Shown: positions 33,311 to 46,333, counted from the stretch's first letter. The stretch is 64,000 bases of DNA from Panonychus citri (GCF_014898815.1 NW_026515544.1:124001-188000), one strand, 5' to 3'. Notes: generated by a model not told the origin, from the letters alone. A program made the numbers and translations.

Positions 33311-36300
33311 GATCATTTGGTTCTCTTACAATTAACCAAAAACCTTAAATTTTCATTAATAATTTAGCTCCAAGTAAACTTTTCGCACACACGATAATTT
33401 TGATGAAATCATTACAATTAAGACATAAATAGGATATCGTTAGAAAGATAATTAAACACAGAATCGATAACATACTATCATTAAATGAGTTGATTAGTCT
33501 TTGAGATATAGTATAACATTTGGTCGATTCCAACAATTAAGTTAATCATTTTCTTAATTACTTTCATCTCTTTCTTTCTAACCTAACCATTATTTTATAT
33601 TATTATTATTATTAATTACTAATAATTATTGAGATGATCAACCAACTAATGACCATCCCTATCCATTAGTTGATCGACAAAGGTAAACTGTTTACCATTT
33701 TACTTATTCTTTTCTTTGTGCCCCAAATTGTCACTCACGTTACTCTCTCTCATCTTATCTTCTCTCTCTCTCATCTCCTCTCATTCTCACATACACACAC
33801 AAACAACATTTCAACCGCCAAAATAACTAAAACCCAAATATTGACCAATTGGGTCATTTGATTCAAATCTTTGTAACGACCAATCCACAGTATTTAAACC
33901 GAACCCAAAAATAAACCTCGTCTTTAGTTGATGACAATTGAAGATAACATCTTCAGTATTTTCATTTTCTTTGTTTGAATCATGTTTTCTCTTATAAAAA
34001 GAAGAAGATAATTTGATAACAGTTTGATTAGATTTAATTGTGTTTTTCCAACTAAAACCAACACTTTTCAACCTCTGATAATAATCTAAATGTTGTCCAT
34101 TCTTATAGAAATTGAGCAAAAATTAATGCTCATGTTGATAATCAAGCCAAAGTGTACGAAAATGTACCAATTGAAACGACTGGAAAAACACCCCGATCGA
34201 AAATCGAAAGGATTTGAAAAGATCAGTTGGCAAATTATTCATGTTGACCCATAACGAAATTGTAAATATTAATAATAAGTCTCTTACAAAATGTAATGTC
34301 AAACACCTACCTACACACATCATCGCTCTCCTTCCTAACGCTCCGCTTGTCTCAGATCAATCGATTAAAGTTGATATTGTTGATCCAGGAGAATTTTTTT
34401 TATTAATTGTTGATTATTATATTATATATTATATTTTTGAGTATTTAGCTTGAGCTTAATACCAGCAGTTTACTGTATCATTTTAATTATAATTTGTTCT
34501 ATTTGGGGGGGGGTATTTTGACCTGCTTTAGATTTATTTGCATGACTTTTACTCGCAAAATCGTTAATCAAATCAAAATTAATGAGAGTTAGATCATTCT
34601 GTCTCGAGCTATTTCCGATAACTTTAAGACAGAATGTTCTAAACTTCACAAAGTTTAGATTTACGAAGTTTAGATCAACTTTAACTCATGAGAAAGTGTT
34701 AAAAAATATTCTAGCTAAAATTTTATATGAAGATGAATAATAAAATGGATAATTAATTCTAAAAAAATTCAAAAACTGCTGAGCTTTGGATCATGAAATG
34801 AGCCAAAGCCAGCAGTTTATTACTACTTACCTTTTATTTGAAACAAAAAGTTAATATGATTAGCCACATTATTTTTGTGGGTTTAAAACCAGAACTTTTA
34901 ATGATTTTGTTTAATACCATATTGATAATGTCAAGGTGATATTGTCAATTGAGAATTAGTTTAATTAATGATTTATATCAACATAAGAAACCAATCGGAA
35001 TTATGATTAACCATTAATATAAATAACCTTTAGGTTCAACCAACTCGAAATCAAACAAAAGAAGTCAATTTGGGGAATGACCATTATCATGGATTAAACA
35101 TCATCTTAATCATCATTAATGGTTTGTCAACCACTTTCATTTATCATTATACTGACCATCGTCATTATCATCATCTTGGTCATCATTTTTATCAATTGAT
35201 TTTATATCAATAGCCGCAGATCAACTGATTACTTCATAATAACTTTTTCTTCCTGATCTGATTTTTGTTTGTTGGTCAATTTTTTTTCTTGTAATAATAA
35301 TGATTACATGAAAATGGACAATAGTTCAATCATTAACCTCAAAGTTTAACCAATTAAATTATAAGGTGAACAAAATTTACTCCCTCAGGTAGATAATAAC
35401 TCAAAATCCATCATGAATCTTGTTAAGCATATAAATGACATTAAACTCATCAGCTACAATAATAATTTTAATCTGATTTATTTGATTGTTTCATTAAATT
35501 GATTGACATAGTCGATAAGGTAATACAAACTTTTCAGCTCAGGTCAATGGGTCAAAGTATTGATTGTTATTGGACATTCAAGCTTAAGACATTAAATCTG
35601 ATCACCAGAACTTTTTTAAACTCATAACATTAAATTTCAAGTTTATATTGATCAACAGTTGATCATAATCAAATTGTCTACCTAACGAAAACAACAATGG
35701 TTCAAATCTTAATGACACTGTTAACATTTGTTTATTGTTTGATTGTGATTACAGAAAATTAGATTTATAAGGAGAAAGAAAAACTCTATTATTGAATATA
35801 AGGTGAAAATGTTGAAATTTTCTGTTCAATTTCAATCGGATTTACCAACAATTTGGCATGATTCACTATCGGTAATCACAATCACCATTATCTTCATCCT
35901 GTTTATCTGCACCATCATTATGTTACAAATCCGTGATGATGTTAAATTAATATCAAAATGAAAAAGAGAAATAAAGTTCCAGAGTAGATGTTGAATCCAA
36001 TGAAAATTACTTTCACTTGCAACCTCGTAATAAGATAATCAATGTGTTCAGTTTTTATTGAACAGAGAAAGAGAGAATTGTTATCTAATAGATAGACAGA
36101 ATTTTAGAGAAAAAGAGAATAGAAAATAAAGAGACAACGAGGATGATGATAAAAGATTCTAAAGTATTAACATAATGGTTCATTTCTTTTCTCATTTTCT
36201 TCTATCATAATCATCGATAGATCATCAAATGATGAGGATGCAAAAAGTAAACATGCAATTTTATCCAAGGAAATTCAACACGAAAAAGAAAACAAAAACT

Positions 36301-39300
36301 GGATAATGATGAACAACAAAAGAGGAATAAGAAAATAAGCAAAATATTGTCATCATCATCAACACTTCTAGTTGATGATTGTTTTCCAGAAAACGTTAAA
36401 CAATAAGCATGATGCTGAAAATCCCATAAATCACAACTTTATTTTCAATTGAACTCATCACATCAATCAGAATCGTGAGTTGGATAATCAAGGTGAAAGA
36501 AAACAATTGATTTATCTGACTGTATGTGTCTCTTGTTGTTTACCTGTTCACCTTGAGTAGTCGGTGGGTGTGAGGATTACATGTACAGTTGATCATGTTG
36601 ATTATTTTCGTGATCAACGTGAGAATGAAATTAGAGCTTGAAAAGTTTTCTAGAGCAAAAAAAACTTACGAATATTGACTTAGCTTGTAACATGATCGAG
36701 AGTTTAAATACTAAGCCTCGTAAAACTTATCGAAATACATGTTTAACTTGTCCAACTCTTTTTAGAACTTGTTGTCTTGACTATTATTATCGTTCTAAAA
36801 TTGGTTGTAAGAGAAAAGGATGCAAAATTATCTGACCTTTTTATCACCTTCTCGATCAACTTATGTACTTCACTTCATTTCGATCTCATAAGATCAAATA
36901 TCATTCGATGTGAAAAAAACAGGGTAACATAAGATTCTGATGCTGACATAATCTCTGATGGATTGTTTTACCTTTTTTTATTCCCTGTAAACATGATGAA
37001 AGTTTCTATTTACATGGTGATGAGAACACAAAATTCATGAGATTTCAAGATGATGAAAAAGGAAAGAGAATAGAAAAAAAAATTCTAAATCGAAATTGAA
37101 ATGAAATGTCAACATATAACTAATCAGAATTTAGATAAAAACAATGATGATGATGATGATTCTTATCATCATCTTTATCTTCATCATGATAATATTAAAA
37201 CAAAAAGTCATCATCATGTTGATATTTCCATCAAGTTAAGATTTTTACATTAAGTAAGTTTTGTATTTTTCTCATTTTCTTGCTTCTATTTTTATCTCAA
37301 TCCTAAAGTTTCATGATAGACTTTGAATAATGTTCCAACTTTCCCTCTCCATAGTCTGATAATCATTATCAAGTTATTTATCAATGGTAGAACCATAAAT
37401 CTGAATTATCTGGGTACAAAAAGTTCACCAGAACTCATCTTTATCTTCATATACTCAATGGGTGAAAAGTCATCTCTGACATGATATGAAACAAAAAGGT
37501 AAACCTGAAAAAACCCACAGAGTAAAAGTAATGGTTCAGTGATACATGTATGATAATATGTCATTTTTGCTTCCAAAGATATTGAAACATATGTAATAAT
37601 AACACTTTTAGAATATATCTCAATCTTATTTTCACTCCCAGTTCACTTTTTTCACCGTCTATCATGTAACATCAACTCATAACTTTGGGTACAAATTGAT
37701 ATGCATTAGAATTGATAATGATTTTTAAGAAGAGATTCAGATGAGCAAAATTCATAGGGTTTTATGTCTTTTATCACCGGTGGATATTTTATTTAGATTG
37801 AACTTTACTGAATTCTTAAAGGTGAAGGAAAGTATTGCAAATGGTGAGAGTTATTGATATTATATTAACATCTTCTTCAATTGAATAGCTTGAGGTATTT
37901 TTGTATTTTCTGTTATCATTAGGAACTTTTTCCTCTCTCTCTCTCTCTCTCTTCCCTTCATTTTCTTACTTTTATTTGATTTCTCTCATGATGCTAATGA
38001 TAAGAAGAGATAAAAATCAATTCCAACGGATAGAAACATAATGTTTATCAAGGTGAAAATGTTTTTCTCACATAAATCTCTTCATTATTGGAGTGAGAAA
38101 GATTTTCAAAATGGTCGATTTTATGGATAAAACATTAGTAAGGTTTTCTTTTTCTACCAGTTCGATGTTGCAACCGAATCTAGTTTTCACTTTTCACTAG
38201 AGACTTTTTCATCATCATTCATACATATGTTCAAACGAAATCGATTTTGACTAAGTTTCATTTTAAATGATTTTTAAAATACTTGAAATATGGATAAAAA
38301 GTTCAGAAGTATGAACAGATTATCATGAAACAATTGAAGGATAGAGAATCTCAATCTGTTATCTGTATCATGAGCTTCAAATGCAAGGCAAGGGAAGAAT
38401 CGAGTTTTTTTTTTGAAAGAAAAAAATGAGATACCATGTAACTTTAGGTAACAAAATGCTGATGAGCAGGAGATGAATGTATATTCAGGTTTTTTATCAT
38501 GAAACTTCATGTAGAGAGGAAAATGTAAAATTGATGATAAAACCTTGATTCATTTCAATGAAAATAAAAACTCCCCATGAAGACTTAGTCTGTTTTTGTT
38601 ACTATTTCAGACTCTGATCAATGATTTCAATCATTTGTGTAGGTTTACAATTCACTTTGATTAAATTTGATTGTTGGAGAGCTGATTAAATAGCCAAAGA
38701 TATTATATAAAGTTGACCAAATAAACTTGAAATTGATTGAATTGAATAAGAAAAAGATAAAAATTTTATTATCGGAATCAAGATTTTTAAACTTACATGG
38801 GAATGAAAAAAAATCAGTTTAAAACTCAACAGTTATACTTGATCTCAATTCTGTAAAATATTATTCAAAAGGTATTCAAGTGTATCAAGAGTAAAAATCA
38901 TCTCTGAAAACTTTTCAAGAATTGCCTTTGAATATAAACATGATGATTTTCATCAAAGAAATGGATATATGAGTGGATATTGAGCTGAAATTTAATCTAA
39001 AACGATTCATGAAATCACATTTCAAATAGTCATGAATCTAAGTGATATCTTGACCAATGGTCAATATTTGAGTTGATAAATTTTCATCCATGATTATTGT
39101 TATCTGATAATCTCACAAAAGACTCATAGTATTACAGGTATATGATTACATTATGAAGCTTTCAATTTTATTAGCAATTAACTTTGCATGGAATTGAATC
39201 TTGAATATCATGTTGAATGTTTGTTTTTAGTTTCTTAGATTAACTTCCGTTTTTTGTTTGCCTGTGCAAACAGGAAATGAGTATCTGTCAGAGTAGTAAA

Positions 39301-41659
39301 AATTTTGCTCTTCCCGGAAATACTTGCAATCCCTTTTTCTTGCTCCATTCATCGATTCACAATCAAATAATAACATCGATAATTTGATTATATTTAAGTA
39401 AATATATTCTCAGTATATTCAAGGAAAATCAGAGGTGAAACTAATACTTGACCATTGAATGTCTTTCGAAATATTAATTTAATCGGAATTGACCTTCATC
39501 ATTAGGAAATATTGAGATATCAGTCTACAGACTAAGTCTTGTTTCCAAGTTCAAGGTCTAAAGTTATCGAGGGAATTTGAATGTAATACAATTGTTATCA
39601 ATTATTTATCATGTTCATCATGTTGTACATACTGTATGAATCTGAATTTATGAAAGTGGATTAATTTTTAATGAGAAACCAGAATCGTAGATAGTTCAGC
39701 ATTCTGACGAGGCTGGACATTAACACAGAGCTAAAAAGTGAGGCCCAGTCTAAATCAAAAGATGTGGACATTAGATTATATTATTAATAGTACATTGTAC
39801 AGTGTATTATTAATAATATTTAGCTAATCTTGAAGTGTTAATCATGGCGAGAAGAAAATTGGAACATTTTGATTAGTTTTATTTCTGAGTTTCCGAAACT
39901 TATTGACCCGAGTATCAAAGTCATGATAACAATTGGATTGAAATTGTTAGTATTACATCCAATATTTACTCTTGTGAAAGAAAGATGAAGATGAAGAGAG
40001 AATAAAAATAATGGAAATAATATTTTCCAGCTGAATAAGGTTTTTGTCTTTTCGTGCTTAGTTCTAGAAACCAGAACTTTTTGAGTTTTTATCTTCATCA
40101 CCATGTTAACTTTATGATTGGTCTTGTTTCTTTCCATGAAAAGCAAATATAAATACCCTGAGGCCTTGAGATATATTAAATATACATCCATATATATATA
40201 TTAATACTAATAGTATTAATAATAATTCCTGTTCAATTTATTCAGCCCATGATTTATCTGTATACAGGAAATGTTATTTCTAAAAACTTTTCACTTTTGG
40301 CTATTGTTTCATATCTAACGAGCTCAGTTGTGGACAGTCACATCTCTTAGTGGTCAATTGAAACTTACAAGCAAATAGTCTGATTGTTGTGAAGAATCTG
40401 AAAACACATAACAATTAACCCTCATGAAAGATGCCAAAAAATATAAGAGAAAAGCACAATTTGCTATTTAATTAACTAATTATTAAAGGTAAAATGATTA
40501 AGTCTCAATGCGATCATCTTAATGGTAGGGAACTTAGTTAAGCTGATTACCTTAAAGATAAATAAAAATACACTAAAATATAATCAGGTGATTTGAGAGT
40601 AAACCAGAAAGTCTTAACTCCAGTTGACTCATTAACCTAGTTAATTGTAAGCAATTATCATTATCATATTTGAGACTAACTATTTAAAACCATTATCAAC
40701 GAACCAAAATCCTTTAATTGCATTAAACTAATTTAATCAAAACCGCAAACTAATGGAAGCTCATAGTTACCTTGAAAAAGATTGAATCAAATTGGATTCA
40801 ACATTTAAAATTATTATTAATGCCTCTCAGTTTCAACTAACAGTATAATCGATAATTATGAGCTTGATTGTTATTAAGAAAGTGAAACGGTTTCGATTAT
40901 GATCATAATCGTATCAACACAATCATCTCATTATTTATTGTCACAAGTTGTCAACATTTACCTTAACTAAAGATATGGATTCTCATTCATGATAAGTGAA
41001 CCTGAGGAAATAACATTTTCTTTGTTAGAACTTTTTTCTCTTCTCTTTTCCAATCTTGTATAAAATGATTCTTGTGGTCAATGGGATGAAAAGACAATGA
41101 TTTTGATTTATTCAGGACACAAAGGCTAATAATAAATGTCATCATAATGATAATAACAACCGAAACAATTATGATGAGTAGGATGATAGTGTCCAATAAG
41201 CAATGACAATATCTCAATCAAAAAAACGGTTAACCGAAATCAACAATTAATATCAAGATAATAACAATCCTACTATTCATTTAATTGATGTCAACAATTT
41301 TGACATTAATTATAATCAAGGTGAATACAAATCAATCAATTGACCGATCAAATTGATGACAATTCTTGACAATTATCACTTCTAATCAGCTTGATTAGAT
41401 AATCCAATTGAAACTCATTCCTGATTTACTGTTTGGTCATTTTTTTTGTTGATTGTAAGATACAATTAATTGATGATTATGATTATCAGTAAATGTTTAT
41501 TTATGAAGTTTTAACTTGAAATTGCAAATGAAAAAAAATGAACGTGATGAAAATAAATTATATGATTAGCTAACTAACTGTAGTAGAATTGATTAACAAT
41601 CAGTTGACTCTATTAACGAGCAACTTGATTTAATTATTGTTTCATTTCTAATTTGTAAT
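33311..41659. other. Long AT-rich region with one small Cys-rich ORF
   Basis: About 8.3 kb with little coding signal beyond 36638..36835. It contains hairpins at 34596..34674, a 9-G run near 34504..34512, short CT runs (33745..33790, 37933..37952) and a 10-bp-arm palindrome at 40200..40220. The ORFs 33811..34119 (-) and 34214..34453 (+) have mixed composition and I could not decide whether they are exons. Confidence 0.5.
36638..36835 (+). CDS. Small Cys-rich ORF with trissin-like core (possible terminal exon)
   Basis: Open frame with no good ATG at its start but an acceptor-like GACTTAG at about 36676..36682. Its last 50 codons are unlike the surrounding AT-rich chance ORFs, being Arg-, Thr- and Cys-rich. 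The core CLTCPTLFRTCCLDYYYR recalls the FRTCCFNYLRK core of the insect neuropeptide trissin, with the same adjacent Cys pair and a downstream aromatic/basic stretch. Cysteine spacing before it differs (C-x2-C-x6-CC), and two more Cys follow (GCKRKGCK). It would be the last exon of a secreted Cys-rich peptide, with the signal peptide exon upstream unseen. Other secreted cysteine-rich peptides are equally possible, and chance is not excluded. Confidence 0.35.
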   Translation: MKSFLEQKKLTNIDLACNMIESLNTKPRKTYRNTCLTCPTLFRTCCLDYYYRSKIGCKRKGCKII

Positions 41660-41663
41660 CATA
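41660..41663. repeat. Target-site duplication CATA (left) of Gypsy element B
   Basis: CATA before the LTR edge TAAGGTGGG; the same four bases follow the other LTR at 46897..46900. Confidence 0.8.
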
Positions 41664-42236
41664 TAAGGTGGGACAGCAGCAGCAAGAGTAACAGCCAGAA
41701 ATTCAGCAATGGAAACGATTAGTTTAATTTCTCAAATATGAATTCCAAATTAATTCACTTCCTTGGAAATAAACCAAATCGTTACCTGAAATTAAATTAA
41801 TTAACTAAATCAACTTGATTTAAAATTAAATACAAATTAACTTTATTAAATTAAATTAAAATCAAACATATTAATTAGTTGAACCTTCACCATCAAAAGC
41901 TAATGATTGATTGACCTTGTTGTTGTTGTTGTTGTTGTTTACCATCATCATCAACAATGAAATCAATTAATAAAAATGATCATTGTTGTTAATCAACAAT
42001 CAACAATTAAATCAAATGTTTACAAAACAACCACAACAATAAGCGCCATCCAAAATTTACAACAATTAATTAATTAAGAAAATTAAATGTAGGGGAAAAG
42101 TAGGAGGCAGAGAAGAGAAAAATTAAGCAAAAGAAGAGAAATGAAGAAAGGAAAGAGGAATCAAATCAAAGAAAGAGAAAAGAAGAGGAATTAATATCCT
42201 TTGATTTTCTTTCTCCAATTTCTTCTTTACATTACA
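41664..42236 (-). repeat. 3' LTR of Gypsy element B
   Basis: 573 bp, TGTAATG...CCACCTTA on the minus strand, so it begins TG but ends TA rather than CA. It includes a GTT microsatellite (six units; five in the other copy) and a GA-rich end. Confidence 0.92.
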
Positions 42237-43675
42237 CCCCACCCTATGATTAAACAAACGGAGATGGAGAGACAATTTGGTTGTTCAGCGGTTCTCTTCA
42301 GCTTGTTGATTGGAATGAGATGCTTGGAATGAACCTGTTCAATTCTGAGAGGTGATTCCGAGATGGCGATGTTGTAAACGTTATCAGCAATTTTTCCAGC
42401 GACTCTATATGGTCCAAAGCTATTTGGATCTAATTTCCTCTTATTGATCCCAGCAAGATTTTTAACGTAAACAATCTCATTATCAGTGAATTTATAATCA
42501 TCGTGTTTATGATTAAAAAGATCAGCATTAGCTTGATGATTATCCAATGAATTTCTGAAAGCTTGAGTTCGAGCTTCATCTAATTCAGGGAATTCAATAT
42601 CATCACAGTTTTCGGGTTTACTTCCATTAAACAGATAAAATGGAGTAAATTTGGTGACAGCATGAGGAGTATGATTGTACTCGAAGATTGTACGTTGCAA
42701 GTACTTGACCCAGCCATATCGATAGTTGTTGGAGATCATCTTGATTCTGATCCTATCGATTATTGTGTTTCCAACACGCTCACAAAGTCCATTACTTTGG
42801 GGTGATGATTTGGGAATGAAAGTAATATTAATCTTCATCTGGTCCAAATATTCAGCGAATTCATTTGATGTTATAGCAGTGTATTTATCAGCTAGCAATG
42901 TATCAGGTTTACCATCAGCGATCACTTTATTAATCAGTGATATAAATTCAGCAGCAGTTTGGTGATTCGAGGCAATAGCCCAGACAAATCTAGTAAAATG
43001 GTCAACAGCAAAATGGATGTAGCGTTTCTTGGATCCATACCGATCCAGCCCACAGATAGTATCGATAGCAATTATTTGGAATGGTCGTTCAGCAGGACCA
43101 AAGTGTCCCATTTCAGCAATTAGTTTCGACCTTCTTGTTTTACCCAATTGACATGGATTACAGTTTTTAACAAAATTAATCACATCCTCGGTTAATTTCG
43201 TCCATGTGTATTTCCAGCTTATGATGGTTATCATTTTTCGAATACCAACATGACCAAATTGTTGGTGAACAGCGTCCATCAGTTTATACCTTAAGGACAA
43301 AGGTAAAATTATCTTCCTGTTTCCATTTTTGTCAGTTTTATAACAGATTCCGGTTTCATCAGCAAGTTTTGAATCAATGTCATTGATTTTGGATTGTTCA
43401 GCTTTTATTTCTTCAGCAGTGATGAAATTCACCAATTTGAATGGATAATCCACCGGATCAGCAGCAACAGGATCTCTTGAGAGATAATCAGCTTCGTTCT
43501 CTTTACCAGGACGATACTTGACCTCAAAGTCATATTGAGAGGAAAAATGACCAGGTAAATAACCGACTATTTGGCTCTTTAATCTTGTGAATTGCCTTAA
43601 GAGCGATATGATCTGTGATGACGGTAAATTTGCGATCATATAAATAGTGGTGCCAGAACTTGACAGCTTCAACAA
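42227..43675 (-). pseudogene. Element B pol, RNase H end and integrase segment
   Basis: 482-codon frame holding the end of RNase H (YRPGKENEADYLSRDP, about 54-69), the integrase zinc-binding motif (H-x3-H ... C-x2-C, about 137-175) and the catalytic triad D205, D263, E299 with D-x35-E spacing. Its stop lies 10 bp inside the 3' LTR. Integrase itself looks intact, but it is separated from RT by a frame break at about 43537, so it could only be made if the break is a sequence error. Confidence 0.9.
42237..42245 (-). promoter_or_regulatory. Polypurine tract of element B
   Basis: Minus-strand AGGGTGGGG abuts the TGTAATG start of the 3' LTR. Confidence 0.75.
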
Positions 43676-44531
43676 TAGCGAGACACTCGAGATGAGTAAC
43701 AGGATAGTTAACTTGATGAACTGTTAACTTTTTGGAAAAGTATCCAATCGGGTGTAGTTTATTGTTCTCATCCGGTTGTTTCAGAACAGCACCTAGACCA
43801 ATTCGACTAGCATCGGTTTCTAGGATCAGCACAGCATTTGGGTTAAACATTTTTAGCACGGGATCAGAGGTGAACAAGGATTTGATTTGATCAAATGATC
43901 CTTGACATTCAGCAGTCCAATTGAACTTTGTATCCTTTTTCAGCAGATGATGAATTGGGTCCAGAATCTTTGTGATGTTTTTGATGAATTTCCGGTTATA
44001 ATTTACCTTGCCCAAGAATCGTCGAACCTCTGATACATTTTTGGGTGGTTTGAGATTCAGAATTGAATCAATGTTCGAATGGAGAGGTTTGATCGAGTCT
44101 TGAGATAAATTATGACCAAGATAATTCACATTAGTCTGGAACAATTTTGATTTTTCAAAGTTCAATTTTATGTTTTCAGCAGCAACAGCAGAGAAAAGTT
44201 GAGAGAGATGGTCGAGATGAATTTGGAGAGATGGAGAGAAAACAATAATGTCATCAATATAATTGTGACAAAACTTAGTCAGTTGGTGTTTCTCCAGGAT
44301 GTTACGGATTGACCTTTGAAAGATGGCAGGAGCGTTTTTCAATCCAAACGGCATAACCAGCCATTCATAATGACCATGTTGAGTGACAAAGGCGGTCTTA
44401 TGAATGTCCTTCTCTCTGACTTTTATGTGCCAAAATCCGGACCTAATATCGAAGACACTAAAGAACTTACTCCCGTAGAGGGAATCAATAATGTCCTCAA
44501 TCCTTGGCATCGGATATTTATCAGCGAGCAT
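43530..44531 (-). pseudogene. Element B pol, RT and RNase H segment
   Basis: 333-codon frame starting inside the RT palm (MPRIEDI), with the YIDD box at 91-94, then RNase H with TDASRIGLGAVL and TDHIALKAI. Upstream, FCIDYRKL is in the same frame, but a break at about 44563..44570 separates it from the preceding RT sequence (LREDRIVAEVKSLLEAKLIR), which is in another frame. The segment ends in a frame break near the end of RNase H. Confidence 0.9.
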
Positions 44532-44683
44532 CTTATCGTTGAGTTTACGATAGTCGATGCAGAAGCAGGTTTATCGTTGTCTTCCTCTTGAAGGCCAACG
44601 TAACAGGTGAAGCATAAGATGAGTGAGATGGACGGATCAACTTTGCTTCCAGCAGAGATTTAACTTCAGCGACAATTCGATCT

Positions 44684-45312
44684 TCACGTAAAGTACGATA
44701 AGGTTTCGAATTGATGGAATTTCAGTATCAATTCGACGATACATTCGACATCCTTTAATTGACCCATGTCGAATTTCCCTTCAGCAAATACCCCTTTGTA
44801 TTTTGTCAGCAGCTTCAGCATAGCGGGATTGATACTATCAGCATGTACCTGATCAGCAGCAACTAATTTGGTTTTTAGGTCCAAATAAAAGTTATCATTC
44901 AGCTTCAGCGGTAGAGGAATCAGTTTGATGGTTGTTGGTTCAACAGGAGCAGCAAGAGTTTGTTTGATTTGGTAATCAGCGTCACACTTAAGATTGAACT
45001 TCCAAATTAAGTCCAATCCCAGCAGAAGATCAACACAGAGTAGGTTGGTGACGTAAGCAAAAATAAGGTGAGTAAATGATCCAATGGTTAAATTAAATTT
45101 GGCGAGACTTGAAATTTCCCCTTCCCCAGTCATAGTTGAAAAACTTGAACCATTAAATTGAATTGATTTAAGATTCAATTGATCAACAATTGATTTATTA
45201 ATTAAAGTGATGTTAGAGCCTGGGTCATAGAGTACAGAGATTGGATCAGCATTGATTAAACCAGGAATAAGGAGGTGAGAGGGTTTGTTTTCAAGTCTCC
45301 CAATTAATTTAA
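44684..45312 (-). pseudogene. Element B pol, protease segment (-1 frame from gag)
   Basis: Read in the -1 frame from the slippery site through the protease motif VLYDPGSNITLI at about 45200..45235, where DPGS replaces the usual DTG/DSG. LLLGLDLIW is the distal protease motif. The frame then reaches an RT-proximal region where it breaks at about 44740 and again at about 44703. Confidence 0.85.
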
Positions 45313-46176
45313 ATTATTTTGGTGTTGGGAGGAATCAGCGGAATTGGTATTGGAATCATCAGCTCGAACGAAGTTGACCTTGGTTTGTTTTCCTTTCTTT
45401 ATTGGACAATCTTCGGACCAATGGTACTGATCGGGTTTACCATTATTGATACAAGTCCAGCAAGAGCTTTTTGGCAGACGTTTGACGAAAGGTTTATCGG
45501 TGTTTTGGCCTTGACCTCGTTGATGGTTGTTAAATGATCTCTTATCATTCCCTCGAGGTTTACCTTGGTGATTGGGACGATGAGTGTTCACATGACCACT
45601 ACCTTGTTGGTTGGAGTAGCTACGATTGCCTCTAGCGAGTTGACTCTCAGCAGTTTTAGCGATTGTGAAAAACTGGTCATAAGTTTTAACACGGTGTCCA
45701 AGAAAACAATCATGTAATCTACCTGTTAGATTATCAATCATGATGGTGACAGCGTGATCTTCAGAGACACCAGCTTTATTGGCCAATCGTCGTTTCGATT
45801 CGAAGTAGTCAACGACATCCTTACATTGATCGAACTTTAGGTGGAGAAATTCGAGTATTGGCTCAACAGTCTTGATACCAAAGCGATTGATCAGTTTCAT
45901 TTTCATTTCAGACCATGATGAAGTATCTCTCTCACAAAGGTAAAAGTCTAGAGGATCTTCATCAAGATACTCACTAAGGAGATCCAGCATTTCGTCTTCG
46001 GACCAATTGTATCGGACACCAGCAGACTCGAAGAGTTTAATCCAATTTTCAATTGAAACATTGGGTTTCAAGCCAGTAAAGATCTTTAATCGTGGTCGAT
46101 AAATTGGTTTCCGGTAGTAGTATTGTTCAGCGGGAGATGAGATCGATTCATCTTGATCAAATTGATCATCAGCCAT
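45304..46176 (-). CDS. gag: Element B gag
   Basis: 290 codons. Capsid region (about 25-180) with the retrotransposon Gag layout (IENWIKLFESAG, WSEMKMKLINRFG, YFESKRRLANKAG). An Asn/Gln/Gly/Arg-rich linker leads to a zinc-binding motif near 236-254, CWTCINNGKPDQYHWSEDC, that is C-x2-C-x9-H-x4-C rather than C-x2-C-x4-H-x4-C. It ends at TAA directly after a slippery heptamer. Confidence 0.92.
   Translation of the reverse strand: MADDQFDQDESISSPAEQYYYRKPIYRPRLKIFTGLKPNVSIENWIKLFESAGVRYNWSEDEMLDLLSEYLDEDPLDFYLCERDTSSWSEMKMKLINRFGIKTVEPILEFLHLKFDQCKDVVDYFESKRRLANKAGVSEDHAVTIMIDNLTGRLHDCFLGHRVKTYDQFFTIAKTAESQLARGNRSYSNQQGSGHVNTHRPNHQGKPRGNDKRSFNNHQRGQGQNTDKPFVKRLPKSSCWTCINNGKPDQYHWSEDCPIKKGKQTKVNFVRADDSNTNSADSSQHQNNLN
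45307..45313 (-). promoter_or_regulatory. -1 ribosomal frameshift slippery site of element B
   Basis: Minus-strand TTTAAAT, read by gag as T TTA AAT TAA. It matches the X XXY YYZ rule (U UUA AAU). A -1 slip gives TTT AAA TTA ATT and runs straight into the protease frame, which opens exactly here after a TAA. I did not model a downstream pseudoknot. Confidence 0.8.
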
Positions 46177-46333
46177 GGTTAACTAATGATTCAACCCGTT
46201 TACCTTCAATTAATCTACTGATTCCTTTATTAATAAAAGTAACCAGTAGAGAAAATCCAGTAAACAGGAATGAACAAAAGTAACAGGTAACAGCAAAAGA
46301 TTATCACCGACAGATGATAATCCTGTCGACTTA

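Noticed and set aside
33811..34453. Mixed-composition ORFs on both strands (33811..34119 -, 34214..34453 +)
   Set aside because: Some protein-like stretches but no recognised family, overlapping alternatives in several frames and no clear exon borders.
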